Positions 26,842 to 37,687 of a stretch of 64,000 bases of DNA are shown here, in pieces. This DNA comes from Pseudomonas fluorescens. GTDB taxonomy: Bacteria; Pseudomonadota; Gammaproteobacteria; Pseudomonadales; Pseudomonadaceae. A model generated the notes under the pieces. That model had not been told where the DNA came from, did not search any database, and saw only the letters and a list, made by a program, of their open reading frames with translations. A program made the position numbers and the translations under genes. Location of the stretch: the NCBI RefSeq assembly GCF_902497745.1, contig NZ_CABVHJ010000004.1:335314-399313 (forward strand). Direction: 5' to 3'. Every line of letters starts with the position of its first letter. The first letter of the stretch is position 1.

Positions 26842-27117
26842 TCAAGCTGCCTGTTTTGCCGTGACGAAAGCCGCAAGGCTGGCCACGTTGGTGAAATGGT
26901 TGCGGGTGTCTTTGGCGTCGGCGTCGATTTTGATGCCGTACTTTTTCTGGATCGCCAGACCCAGTTCCAGCGCGTCGACGGAATCCAGGCCGAGGCCTTC
27001 GCCGAACAGGGTCTGCTCGTCGCCGATGTCGTCGGCGCTGATGTCTTCAAGGCCGAGGGCGTCGATGATCAGCAGTTTGATGTCACGCACCAGGCTAGGG
27101 GTGTTCAGATCGCTCAT
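26842..27117 (-). CDS. Acyl carrier protein, aryl polyene operon (first)
   Basis: This 91-residue acyl carrier protein has the motif GLGLDSVDALELGLAI with its serine at about residue 46. It differs clearly from the second carrier protein, so the two probably have separate roles, for example starter loading and chain elongation. It overlaps the acyltransferase upstream by 23 bases. Confidence 0.95.
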   Translation of the reverse strand: MSDLNTPSLVRDIKLLIIDALGLEDISADDIGDEQTLFGEGLGLDSVDALELGLAIQKKYGIKIDADAKDTRNHFTNVASLAAFVTAKQAA

Positions 27118-27907
27118 CTTCGGCGAGCTCCTTAATAAAGTAGGTGTGCAAATAATCGTTGAGCTTGCGCGAGGCTTGCGGGGCTGGCCCCTGCGCGGCG
27201 AAGGCTTGTGGGTCTATATCGGCCCCGACGCGAAAACTGAAGTGCACGCGGCGGCTGGGGATCCGATACCAGGGTTCGGCTTTGGTCAGCGTGGTCGGGC
27301 TGACCTTGATGATCACCGGCGTGACTATTTTCGCACCGCGCAGGGCAATTGCTGCCGCCCCGCGATGAAAGGCCGGCGCTTGACCTGGCTGGGTGCGGGT
27401 GCCTTCGGGAAAAATGATCAGGGTCTGGCCGTTTTGCAGCGACTGGGCGGCGGCATCGAGCATGTCCATGCTGCCGTCGTTGCTGATGTATTCGGTGCTG
27501 CGCAGCGGGCCACGGGTGAAGGGGTTTTCCCACAGGCTTTTCTTCACCACGCAATTGGCCTGGCGCACCAGGCCGATCAGAAACACCACGTCGATCAGCG
27601 ACGGGTGGTTGGCAATGATCATCTGCCCAGGACGGCCAAGACGTTCGGCCCCTTGAATGTCATACGTCAGCACGCCGGTGCGGGCCATGAATCGCACGAA
27701 AAACCAGAACAGGCGGCTGACCGTCTGCCGCGCGCGCTGCCGATGTTTTAGCGCATCACCCGGCAGGCATCCGAGTAACGGAAATACCAGTACGCGCAGG
27801 CACAGCCCGCCCAGCCCGAACAGGGTGAAGCTTGCAGCGGTGGCCAGCAAGCGCCAGTAATAGGCGTCGCGGTTTTTTTCGGTCACGGGTTGCGTTGCCA
27901 GGTCCAT
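27095..27907 (-). CDS. PlsC-like acyltransferase, aryl polyene operon
   Basis: This 270-residue protein begins with a membrane segment (LATAASFTLFGLGGLCLRVLVFPLL) and has the 1-acylglycerol-3-phosphate acyltransferase motifs NHPSLIDVVFLIG (NHx4D) and IFPEGTRTQPGQ. I placed the start at the ATG at 27907, in front of the membrane segment; the 62 residues further upstream in frame overlap the preceding gene and look random. It probably builds the lipid anchor of the polyene. Confidence 0.92.
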   Translation of the reverse strand: MDLATQPVTEKNRDAYYWRLLATAASFTLFGLGGLCLRVLVFPLLGCLPGDALKHRQRARQTVSRLFWFFVRFMARTGVLTYDIQGAERLGRPGQMIIANHPSLIDVVFLIGLVRQANCVVKKSLWENPFTRGPLRSTEYISNDGSMDMLDAAAQSLQNGQTLIIFPEGTRTQPGQAPAFHRGAAAIALRGAKIVTPVIIKVSPTTLTKAEPWYRIPSRRVHFSFRVGADIDPQAFAAQGPAPQASRKLNDYLHTYFIKELAEDERSEHP

Positions 27908-28608
27908 ACACGATTTTTCCAGGCATGTTGGCAATGGGGTTGCTGGCCGAGCAGGGTTCGCAGCAGATTCAGCGCGTGGGGCCAGTGCGTTTTTGACCGT
28001 GTTTCTGTGGTGCTGTTCAGGCTCAGCCGCCAGTCGGTACCGGGGGTCAGCAAAAGACCGACTGCGTAGGGAAACGGCACATCGTCGATCCACGCTGAAT
28101 ACGCTTCGGGCGGTTGTTCTTCGGTAATGATCAGCAGCACCGCCGGTGCGCCTTCATCGAGCAGCGCCGCGGCTTCGAGCATGCCGTGTTCGAGGCCGTC
28201 GCCGGCAGCGGCGAGGGCAGTCATTTCGCTGGTCTCGTCACGCATGATCGACCACAGGCCGATGATCGCGTTGTGCACCGAGAGGCTGAACTGGGTCGGT
28301 GACAACGGCTGCTCGCTCGCCAGATCGCTGAGAATCTCGTAAGTACGTGGGGTTTCGCCGTGTCGCGAGACAAACACCAGCGGCAGATTCTCCCGTCCGT
28401 CGGCCAGGGGCCAGCCCACGCTGAACGCCATGCGCGCAAGTCGACTGAGGCGGCGGCGCTGCATGGCCGGCAAAAACGACACATCGGGCGCGGCATCACT
28501 GCTCTGGAGCACGACCGGTTGTCGGCTCCAGGCCTGCCAGGCGTCCACGCTGTCGAGGCCAGGGGCCCACGCGCGCCATTGGGCGATGTTGAAGTTGATC
28601 ACGGACAT
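27883..28608 (-). CDS. Ketosynthase-like chain-length factor, first gene of the aryl polyene operon
   Basis: This 241-residue protein resembles the N-terminal half of ketosynthases (segment QPLSPTQFSLSVHNAIIGLWSI) but lacks the active-site cysteine and both histidines. Proteins of this type are named beta-ketoacyl synthase chain-length factors and are found at the head of APE clusters. It may pair with one of the two active synthases or act as a scaffold. The ATG at 28608 follows a GGGCGGGA purine run. It opens the operon: the 356 bases upstream contain no other gene. Confidence 0.85.
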   Translation of the reverse strand: MSVINFNIAQWRAWAPGLDSVDAWQAWSRQPVVLQSSDAAPDVSFLPAMQRRRLSRLARMAFSVGWPLADGRENLPLVFVSRHGETPRTYEILSDLASEQPLSPTQFSLSVHNAIIGLWSIMRDETSEMTALAAAGDGLEHGMLEAAALLDEGAPAVLLIITEEQPPEAYSAWIDDVPFPYAVGLLLTPGTDWRLSLNSTTETRSKTHWPHALNLLRTLLGQQPHCQHAWKNRVWTWQRNP

Positions 28609-28964
28609 TCATCCCGCCCCTGCGGGCTTTCGTTGACGCGTTTAGTGGCCAAAGCCGCAGCAGACTTGACGTGGCGCTTGGCGCCGGGTGGCGCGCATTA
28701 TCCCGGTGCGACGAGTGTGTAGCAAATGCTGGTTACATTTTGTGCAATGAAATGTACCGAGTGGTTCGCAAGAAAACTGTCACTTGGCCATTATCCAGAT
28801 TGTGAGCGGCTTGTCTGTCGGGTTTCTCGCCGATCAGTGGTGGTTATCGCACTGTCTGTCCGCAGATATTTGCACCTGACTCTGTAGTCCATGTCCATGA
28901 AGGTAGCGAAGCGAGCGCGCGCGCATCTACACTCGGTCATTCTTTGATACACGGAGGTTTTGTC
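28609..28964. other. Divergent intergenic region between the aryl polyene operon and parA
   Basis: This 356-base gap has no credible gene. It must contain the promoter of the operon on the minus strand and of the ParA gene on the plus strand. The stretch 28720-28800 is more AT-rich than its surroundings (TGGTTACATTTTGTGCAATG). A small GC hairpin (CCCGC / GCGGG, 28614-28626) lies in the operon leader. I could not assign a clear -35/-10 pair or a regulator site. Confidence 0.5.
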
Positions 28965-29735
28965 ATGCGGCGCGTGGTGTTCAATCAGAAAGGTGGCGTA
29001 GGCAAGTCCAGTATTGCCTGCAATCTGGCGGCGGTCAGTGCCAGCGAGGGTTATCGCACGCTGTTGGTGGACCTCGATGCCCAGGCCAACTCCACTCAGT
29101 ATCTGACCGGGCTCACCGGCAACGACATCCCGATGGGCATTGCCGACTTCTTCAAGCAGACGCTGTCCTCGGGGCCGTTCTCAAAGAAGAATCAGGCCGA
29201 TATCTACGAAACCCCGTTCGACAACCTGCACATCATCACCGCGACCGCCGAGCTGGCCGATTTGCAGCCTAAGCTTGAGGCCAAACACAAGATCAACAAG
29301 CTGCGTAAGTTGCTCGATGAGCTGTCCGAGGATTACGACCGGATTTACCTCGATACGCCGCCGGCGTTGAATTTCTATGCGGTATCGGCGCTGATTGCCG
29401 CTGATCGTGTGCTGATCCCTTTCGATTGCGACAGCTTCTCGCGCCAGGCCCTGTATGGGCTGATTGCTGAAATCGAAGAGTTGAAGGATGACCACAATGA
29501 AGGCCTGGAAGTCGAAGGCATCGTGGTCAACCAGTTTCAGGCCCGGGCGAGCCTGCCACAGCAGATCCTTGATGAGTTGATTGCCGAAGGTCTGCCGGTA
29601 TTGCCGGTGTACTTGACCAGTTCGGTGCGCATGCGCGAATCGCACCAGGCCAGCATGCCGCTGATCCACCTCGACCCGCGACATAAGCTGACCCAGCAAT
29701 TCGTCGAACTGCACAATCTGCTCGAAGATCACTGA
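28965..29735 (+). CDS. Orphan ParA-family ATPase
   Basis: This 256-residue protein has a deviant Walker A motif ([16 protein letters not shown]), a Walker A' segment with [14 protein letters not shown] and the switch [11 protein letters not shown]. The ATG at 28965 has GGAGG 8 bases upstream; a start 7 codons earlier is less likely. No parB or centromere-like repeats are nearby, so this is not a chromosome partition pair. Orphan ParA-like ATPases often position cell-surface or chemotaxis complexes, but no partner can be named here. Confidence 0.9.
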   Translation: MRRVVFNQKGGVGKSSIACNLAAVSASEGYRTLLVDLDAQANSTQYLTGLTGNDIPMGIADFFKQTLSSGPFSKKNQADIYETPFDNLHIITATAELADLQPKLEAKHKINKLRKLLDELSEDYDRIYLDTPPALNFYAVSALIAADRVLIPFDCDSFSRQALYGLIAEIEELKDDHNEGLEVEGIVVNQFQARASLPQQILDELIAEGLPVLPVYLTSSVRMRESHQASMPLIHLDPRHKLTQQFVELHNLLEDH

Positions 29736-29760
29736 TCTCCCGGATTGCACCCAACCTACC

Positions 29761-29850
29761 TGTGGGAGCGAGCCTGCTCGCGAAGAGGCCAGTACATTCA
29801 ACATCTGTGTTGACTGACCGGACGCCTTCGCGAGCAGGCTCGCTCCCACA
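29761..29850. repeat. REP pair
   Basis: Two inverted cores (29761-29784 and 29827-29850) are separated by about 42 bases, between the convergent parA and trxC genes. Each arm has the TGTGGGAGCGAGCCTGCTCG sequence. Confidence 0.92.
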
Positions 29851-29867
29851 ATTGGATTTGTGTGGTG

Positions 29868-30302
29868 TCAGATGCCTTGGCTACGCAGCCACGCCATCAA
29901 CTGCGGCAACGGCAACGCGCCACTCTGCCGCGCCACTTCCTTGCCGTTCCTGAACAGAATCAGACTCGGAATCGAGCGAATCCCCAACTGCGCCGACAAC
30001 TGCTGATTCGCCTCGCTATCAAGCTTGGCCAAGCGGCACTTGCCCGCCAACTGCGCCGCCGCCTGCTCGAATACCGGCGCAAACGACTTGCACGGCCCAC
30101 ACCAGTCCGCCCAGACATCCACCAGCAACGGCAGATCACCCTTGATCTGACTGGCGTAATCGCCTTGCTTGAGATCGAACGGCTTGTTCAGCAGCACGGC
30201 AGATTTGCAGCGCCCGCATTTTGGCTGGTCCGCGAGGCGCTCGGCGGGGATGCGGTTGAGGCCGTTGCAGGAGGGGCAGGGGATGAGGAGTGGTTCGGTC
30301 AT
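29868..30302 (-). CDS. trxC: Thioredoxin 2
   Basis: This 144-residue cytosolic disulfide reductase has the thioredoxin 2 plan: an N-terminal zinc site made of C9-x2-C12 and C29-x2-C32, then a thioredoxin domain with active site W67-C68-G-P-C71. The cis-proline loop SIPSLILF is also present. Zinc-finger thioredoxins respond to oxidative stress. It lies 80 bases after the selO gene on the same strand. Confidence 0.96.
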   Translation of the reverse strand: MTEPLLIPCPSCNGLNRIPAERLADQPKCGRCKSAVLLNKPFDLKQGDYASQIKGDLPLLVDVWADWCGPCKSFAPVFEQAAAQLAGKCRLAKLDSEANQQLSAQLGIRSIPSLILFRNGKEVARQSGALPLPQLMAWLRSQGI

Positions 30303-30382
30303 ATTCGGCTCGTTGGCGTTCAGCGTTTCGTACGACTTATCTGGAGCCGTACGAACTGTTTATCAAGATGAGGCATTGGCAC

Positions 30383-31885
<1,503 letters not shown>

Positions 31886-31894
31886 TTAGAACGG

Positions 31895-34800
31895 TTAGTC
31901 GAGTTTGGCCGGCGGCGGCTCTTGCAGCGGTTTCTGATCGTCGGCGACTGGCACGATGGTTTTGGTTTCCGGCTCGATCGGCACCATCTTGTATTCCTGA
32001 CCGTGAAGGTTCTTCAGGTAGACCTCCATCTGGCGGAACGAGATGTTGATGTGCTGCTTCTTGAACTCGCGGTTGATGAAGCGGTTGACCTCATCGAGCA
32101 CCGGGTTACGGTCACCGAGGTCGCGCACGTGCATGCGCAACTCGTGGTCGAGGGTGCTTTCGCCGAAGTTGAGGAAGTACACGTGCGGCTCGGGTTCCTT
32201 GAGCACGCGCGGGTTCTCGCGGGCAGCCTTGAGCAGCAGTTCCTTGACCAGATCCAGATCGGAGCCGTAATCGACGCCGAGTTTCAGCGTGACGCGGGTG
32301 ATGGTGTCGGTCAGCGACCAGTTGATCAGTTGCCCGGTGATGAACGTCTTGTTCGGGACAATGATGTCCTTGCGGTCGAAGTCGGTGATGGTCGTGGCGC
32401 GGATGCGGATCTTGCTCACCGTGCCCGACAGGTTGCCGATGGTGATGGTGTCACCGATCCGTACCGGGCGTTCGAAGAGGATCATGATGCCGGAGATGAA
32501 GTTGGCGAAGATCTCCTGCATGCCGAAACCGAGGCCGACCGACAGCGCCGCCACCAGCCATTGCAACTTGTCCCAACTCACGCCGAGGGTCGACAGGGTC
32601 GAGACGAAGCCGACGCCAGCGATCACGTACGACAACAACGTGGTGGTCGCGTAGGCACTGCCCTGAGCCAGATTGAGCTTGGACAGCACAAACACTTCGA
32701 GCAAGCCGGGCAAGTTGCGCGCGAGGGCAAAGGTGATGCCGATGATGATCAGCGCGCCGAGCATGTCGCCGATGCTGATCGGCACCATGCTCATGTTGGC
32801 GCCGGTGCCGCTGGTGTATTCGTAGAGGGTGATGTTGTCGAGGTACGAGAACACCGAAATCAGGTCCGACCAGACCCAGTACAGCGCGGCGATGAAGCCG
32901 CCGAGCAGGGCCAGGCGGATCAGGCGCAGGGACTGTTCGTTGACCTTTTCGATGTCCAGCGTCGGCTCTTCGATCACCGCTTCGCCATCGCCGGCTTCTT
33001 TTGCTGCCTGACGTTTGGCCAAGGCACGCTGATAGGCCAGACGCCGTGCGGCAACGCTCAGACCACGGACGAACGTGGCTTCGATCACCAGCCAGAACAT
33101 CAGCAGGTACAGGGTATTGATCAGTCGGTCGCTGAGTTTCAGCGCGGTGTAGTAGTAGCCGAAGCACACCGCCACGAACAACGCGATCGGCAGCAGGGTG
33201 AACATCACGCCGACGGCTTTGCGGAACAGCGAAGTGTTCTCGTGGGCTGGGCTGCTGATCAGCAAACGGCTGAGCAGCCATGCCATCAGGGCGTAGCAGG
33301 TCAACACCACCGGCATGCCGAGCACATCATCGGCCAGGGCCGCCGGTTGCAATTCGGCGACGGCAACAATGGTCACCAGCGCCATGACCACCAGACCCAG
33401 TCGACGAATCCAGCCTTGCAGGAATTCGACCTGAGGCTTTTCCCAACGGAAGTGCAGTTCCGCCACACCACCCGGCGCGAGAATCCGGTACGCGGTGTAG
33501 AACACCAGCCACGCCTGACCCATTTGCAGAAGAGCCGCGCCCATGTTGGCGTTCTGCCCGCGAGCATCGATCTGCAACGCCAGACCACACAAGGCCAGGC
33601 CCAACGCGACCGGCATCGCCAGCAGAATATTGATCAGGATTGCCTGCGGCGTGTGCCACTGGCTGTCGCGTTTGAAGTGACCGATGTCCTGGTGAACCTT
33701 GTTCAGCCGCGCGTACAGATTCTTGCGCCGCCACAGCAGTGCACCGATCAGCAGCGCCAGCGGCAGGAACAGCAACGGACGCTGGGTCAGGCCGTCGGTC
33801 AGTTCGCTGAGGCTGGAGGCCCACGGCAGGGTGTCGACCTGGCGTTTCAGGCGCTCCGGCACCGCGCGCATCCATTCCAGGTCCAGCGGTTTGTTGCTGG
33901 GGATCCAGAACATCTGCTCATCGAGCGTCGCACGCAGACCTTGCGCGGTGCTCAGCAGTTGTTTCTGGTTGAGTTGCAGGGTGATCGACTCGTTGAGCAT
34001 GGCGCTCAGTTCGCGATTCAGACGTTCCAGCAGGTCGGCGCGGGTGTTGGCCAGATCCAGCAGGTTTTTGCGCAATTGCGGCGTGACCTGCTCCGGCGGC
34101 TGAGTGGCCAGCAGGTTATCGACATAGGCGGCCGGATTACTCAGTTGCTCACGCTGCTGGCTGACGTCGAATTGCCACAGGCGAATGTCGGCGATCTGAT
34201 CCGCCAGATCGCGGTCGACCTTGAGCCGCGGCAGGGCTTGTTTCTGTTTATAGAGAATCTTCGACAGCAGCAGGCTGCCCTTGAGCACGCTGATCTGCTC
34301 GTCCAGCGCTGAATCGCTTTGGGTCAGGCTGTCGAGCTGTTGTTTGGTCTGCAGATTCTGTTGGGTGACTTCGTTGAGGCGGTCAGTGCTTTTGAGCAGG
34401 TAGTCGGAGAGCTTGAGGTTGGCCGTGCTTTCGATGGCCAGCAGACTGCTGCTACCGGCCTTCTGCGCTTCGATCGACTGCTGGGTAACGGTTTCCTGCG
34501 ACTGTGCCAGACGTTTCTGGTTGATCAGGGTTTGCAGTTCCTGAATCTCGCGGTCGAGGCGGTCGGACTTCTCCGAGAGCAAGTCATGCTGGGCATTGCC
34601 CAAGTCCTGCAACTGGCTGTTGCCGGCCAGCTCCTGACGGCGCAGCGGGATCAGCGCATTCAACGCCGCCAGTTCGGCATTCAACTGGTCGCGCTGCTCG
34701 GCGGTGACGGTTTTGCCCGCATCCTTGCCGGACTTGAGAATGTTGTTGATCTGCTGGATGCGCGTCTGGCTGGCGGAAATCTCTGCCTGAGCACGTTCGG

Positions 34801-35248
34801 GGCGCGTCTGTGCGGTGATGATCAGACTGTTGGCTTCGGCCAGCGCTTTTTGCAGATCACTTTGCTGAGTCGAGCGATCGGTGAGGATCTGCTCCAGCTG
34901 TTGGATCGACTCTTTGGGAAAGCGCTGTGCCACCGGCACCACGGCCGTAGCCTTGAGGCGCGTCAGTTCGCGGGTGTTTTCAATGGTCTGCTTGGGTGCA
35001 GTTGCCAGTTGCTGCTTGAGATCGATCAGTCTCTGTTCGTAATCACGCTGATTGTTCAGCTGAGTCAGCGTGCTCTGCAAGGTGGTTTGCAGGGCCTTTT
35101 TATCGGCATCCGGCAGTTTGCTGTCGGCGAGCTTGTCGAGGCTGGCCTGCACGGCGTCGCTGGACGGTGGTTCGGCAGCGTACAGCGGGCCGACAGTAAG
35201 ACTCAGGCCCAGCAGGGCCGCGGCGAAAAAGGAGCGCAGGGTAGGCAT
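31895..35248 (-). CDS. mscK: MscK/KefA-type mechanosensitive channel
   Basis: This 1117-residue protein has a signal peptide (residues 1-24), a long periplasmic coiled-coil region rich in Gln and Leu (about 30-480), about eleven membrane helices and a C-terminal MscS domain. The pore helix and beta domain are seen in VGLGFGMQEIFANFISGIMIL and RPVRIGDTITIGNLSGTVSKI. It opens on membrane stretch and releases ions after osmotic downshock. A potassium/proton antiporter gene lies 34 bases upstream on the same strand, so both may serve osmotic balance. A 938-residue open frame on the other strand is an artefact of codon bias. Confidence 0.94.
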   Translation of the reverse strand: MPTLRSFFAAALLGLSLTVGPLYAAEPPSSDAVQASLDKLADSKLPDADKKALQTTLQSTLTQLNNQRDYEQRLIDLKQQLATAPKQTIENTRELTRLKATAVVPVAQRFPKESIQQLEQILTDRSTQQSDLQKALAEANSLIITAQTRPERAQAEISASQTRIQQINNILKSGKDAGKTVTAEQRDQLNAELAALNALIPLRRQELAGNSQLQDLGNAQHDLLSEKSDRLDREIQELQTLINQKRLAQSQETVTQQSIEAQKAGSSSLLAIESTANLKLSDYLLKSTDRLNEVTQQNLQTKQQLDSLTQSDSALDEQISVLKGSLLLSKILYKQKQALPRLKVDRDLADQIADIRLWQFDVSQQREQLSNPAAYVDNLLATQPPEQVTPQLRKNLLDLANTRADLLERLNRELSAMLNESITLQLNQKQLLSTAQGLRATLDEQMFWIPSNKPLDLEWMRAVPERLKRQVDTLPWASSLSELTDGLTQRPLLFLPLALLIGALLWRRKNLYARLNKVHQDIGHFKRDSQWHTPQAILINILLAMPVALGLALCGLALQIDARGQNANMGAALLQMGQAWLVFYTAYRILAPGGVAELHFRWEKPQVEFLQGWIRRLGLVVMALVTIVAVAELQPAALADDVLGMPVVLTCYALMAWLLSRLLISSPAHENTSLFRKAVGVMFTLLPIALFVAVCFGYYYTALKLSDRLINTLYLLMFWLVIEATFVRGLSVAARRLAYQRALAKRQAAKEAGDGEAVIEEPTLDIEKVNEQSLRLIRLALLGGFIAALYWVWSDLISVFSYLDNITLYEYTSGTGANMSMVPISIGDMLGALIIIGITFALARNLPGLLEVFVLSKLNLAQGSAYATTTLLSYVIAGVGFVSTLSTLGVSWDKLQWLVAALSVGLGFGMQEIFANFISGIMILFERPVRIGDTITIGNLSGTVSKIRIRATTITDFDRKDIIVPNKTFITGQLINWSLTDTITRVTLKLGVDYGSDLDLVKELLLKAARENPRVLKEPEPHVYFLNFGESTLDHELRMHVRDLGDRNPVLDEVNRFINREFKKQHINISFRQMEVYLKNLHGQEYKMVPIEPETKTIVPVADDQKPLQEPPPAKLD

Positions 35249-35282
35249 AGAGACCGGTCAAGCAAGTGAGAGTGGACGCAGT

Positions 35283-37025
35283 TTAGAGGAAGAGCCCGGG
35301 GCCCGGGCGACTTCCTTCGGGGAATCTGACGCCCACTTTGCCGATCTTGTTCCCGTCCATGACCGCAACCGTCCAGTGGGTGTTGTTCCACTCCACCTGG
35401 TCACCGACGATGGGTGCACCACCGACTTTCTGGGCGATGAAGGCGCCCAGGGTCATGTCCGGATCGATGCCCTCGGCCGGCAACCCGTAGAGCGCTGCAA
35501 CCGCTTTAAGCTGGGCGTCTCCTTCGAGCACGAAGTCACCGAAGAAGCGCAAATCGAGGCCGCGTTGCGGTGCCTGGCTGAACAGTTTTCCGAGGGCGCC
35601 GAGGTTGTGTTCATGGCCGATAACGCACAGCAAATCATCGACTTCCAGCACCGTACTACCCGACGGATGGAGCAGTTGCTGGCCACGAAACAGTGCCGCG
35701 ATACGTGTGCCTTCGGGCATTTTCAGTTCGCGCAGGGGCGAACCGATGCACCACTTCTCTGCACCGAGCTTGTAAACGAACAGCTCCCACTCGCTGGTGA
35801 CGTGGACTTCCAGCGCCGCCCGGGAAATCGGCGCGGGCTCTGGAGGTACCGTTACTTTCAGCAGCTTGGCCACCCATGGCAGGCTTGTGCCTTGCACTAG
35901 CAGCGACACCAGCACGATAAAGAACGCGAGGTTGAAGTACAGCTGCGCATTCGGCAGCCCGGCCATCAGCGGGAACACCGCCAGAATGATCGGTACCGCG
36001 CCGCGCAGGCCGACCCAGGAGATAAAGGCTTTCTCGCGGCCATGGAACGCTTTGAACGGCAGCAGGCCGACCATGACCGACAGTGGCCGCGCAAACAGAA
36101 TCATCCACAGCGCCAGACCGAGGGCGGGCAGGGCGATCGGCAGCAAATCGTGCGGCGTGACCAGCAATCCCAGCACGAGGAACATGCCGATCTGCGCCAG
36201 CCACGCCATGCCGTCGAGCATGTGCAGAATGCCGTGGCGGCTGCGCACCGGGCGGTTGCCAATGACCAGACCGCACAGGTAAACGGCGAGGAAGCCGCTG
36301 CCGTGCAGGGCGTTGGTCAGGGCGAACACCACCAGACCGCCGGCGATGACCAGAATCGGATACAGACCGGCCGCCAGATTGATCCGGTTGACCAGTTGCA
36401 GCATCAGCCAGCCTCCGCCGAGACCGATCACGCCGCCGATGCCGAACTCGCGGATCAGGTGCGTCAGCAGACTCCAGTGCAGACCGGTCTGGCCACTGGC
36501 GAGCATGTCGATCAGGGTCACGGTGAGAAACACCGCCATCGGGTCGTTGCTGCCGGATTCGATCTCCAGACTGGCGGTGACCCGTTCGTTCAGGCCTTTG
36601 CCGCCGAGCAGCGAGAACACCGCCGCGGCGTCGGTCGAGCCAACGATGGCGCCGATCAACAAGCCTTGAATCAGATTGAGGTCGAACAGCCACGCGGCGG
36701 CCATGCCGGTCAGCCCGGTGGTGATCAACACCCCGACCGTGGCCAGCGATAGCGCCGGCCATAACGCCACGCGGAAACTCGACACCCGTGTACGCAAGCC
36801 GCCGTCGAGGAGGATCACTGCCAGTGCGAGGTTGCCGACCAGATAGGCCGTCGGGTAGTTATCGAAAATGATCCCGCCGCCATCGACCCCGGCGGCCATG
36901 CCGACCGCGAGAATAATGACCAGAATCGGGATGCCGAGACGGGAAGAAAGAGAACTGACAAGAATGCTTGCGCCTACCAGCAACGCGCCGATCAAGAACA
37001 GGCTGTTGATGGTCGTCGCATTCAA
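35283..37025 (-). CDS. cvrA: Potassium/proton antiporter (CvrA/NhaP2, CPA1 family)
   Basis: This 580-residue protein has twelve to thirteen membrane helices in residues 1-390, with the ion-binding segment [18 protein letters not shown] and [14 protein letters not shown] (the conserved ND). A cytosolic regulatory part follows: a TrkA-C-like domain around residues 410-490 ([18 protein letters not shown]) and a C-terminal domain with [14 protein letters not shown]. It exports K+ in exchange for protons and controls cell volume. It is followed by mscK 34 bases downstream. Confidence 0.93.
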   Translation of the reverse strand: MNATTINSLFLIGALLVGASILVSSLSSRLGIPILVIILAVGMAAGVDGGGIIFDNYPTAYLVGNLALAVILLDGGLRTRVSSFRVALWPALSLATVGVLITTGLTGMAAAWLFDLNLIQGLLIGAIVGSTDAAAVFSLLGGKGLNERVTASLEIESGSNDPMAVFLTVTLIDMLASGQTGLHWSLLTHLIREFGIGGVIGLGGGWLMLQLVNRINLAAGLYPILVIAGGLVVFALTNALHGSGFLAVYLCGLVIGNRPVRSRHGILHMLDGMAWLAQIGMFLVLGLLVTPHDLLPIALPALGLALWMILFARPLSVMVGLLPFKAFHGREKAFISWVGLRGAVPIILAVFPLMAGLPNAQLYFNLAFFIVLVSLLVQGTSLPWVAKLLKVTVPPEPAPISRAALEVHVTSEWELFVYKLGAEKWCIGSPLRELKMPEGTRIAALFRGQQLLHPSGSTVLEVDDLLCVIGHEHNLGALGKLFSQAPQRGLDLRFFGDFVLEGDAQLKAVAALYGLPAEGIDPDMTLGAFIAQKVGGAPIVGDQVEWNNTHWTVAVMDGNKIGKVGVRFPEGSRPGPGLFL

Positions 37026-37169
37026 AGGCAGTACTCCAGAAGCGTAAAGACGGGCACAAACTGACCATGCAGTCTGCGTGCCAGCGATTCTAACCTGTTG
37101 AAATGTGATGCTGTCAAAAAGGTTTTTACGCTGGCGTGTTCGGGATTTTGGTTCGGCTGAAGATTGCAG

Positions 37170-37658
37170 CCCTCACCCTAGCCCTCTCCCAGGGGGAGAG
37201 GGGACTGATCGCGGTGTTTGTGCGAGGTACATCGACCTGAAAATTCTGAGTCGAACTCAGGTTTGAAAAGCACAAAGATCTGCTCCCTTTCCCCTCTCCC
37301 GAGGGTAGAGGGGACTGATCGCGGTGTTTGTGCGAGGTACATCGACTGAAAATTCTGAATCGAACTCAGCTTTGAAAAGCACAAAGATCTGCTCCCTTTC
37401 CCCTCTCCCGAGGGTAGAGGGGACTGATCGCGGTGTTTGTGCGAGGTACGCCGACCTGAAATTCCGAGTCGAACTCAGACTTTGAAAAGCATGAAGATTT
37501 GCTCCCTTTCTCCCTCTCCCGGGGTGAGAGGGGGACCGACCGCGGTGTTCGTTCAAGTTACACCGACCTGAAATTCCGAGTCGAACTCAGACTTTGAAAA
37601 GCATGAAAATCTGCCCCCTTTCCCCCCTCTCCCTCTGGGAGAGGGCTGGGGTGAGGGC
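37170..37658. repeat. Mosaic intergenic repeat with four tandem units of about 110 bases
   Basis: The element begins with CCCTCACCCTAGCCCTCTCC and ends with the inverse GGGAGAGGGCTGGGGTGAGG. Inside it, the segment starting GGGACTGATCGCGGTG occurs at 37201, 37311 and 37420, with a diverged fourth copy near 37532, a period of 109-112 bases. Each unit also has TACATCGACCTGAAA (or a variant), a TCGAACTCAG stretch and a CTCTCCC-GAGAGGG hairpin. Related single or double copies occur at 42651-42827 and 54542-54828. It accounts for the whole 660-base gap between the antiporter and the chemoreceptor. Confidence 0.9.
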
Positions 37659-37687
37659 GCTTTTGATCTTGATCTTGATTTACTGAA

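Noticed and set aside
28614..28626. A CCCGC/GCGGG hairpin in the leader of the polyene operon as a riboswitch or attenuator.
   Set aside because: The stem is only five base pairs, with no leader peptide or conserved aptamer pattern.
37178..37556. Short proline-rich frames across the tandem repeats.
   Set aside because: They repeat with the 110-base unit, lack ribosome sites and are explained by the intergenic repeat.
37170..37658. The tandem repeat region as a CRISPR array.
   Set aside because: Units are contiguous and about 110 bases long, with no unique spacers and no cas genes nearby.
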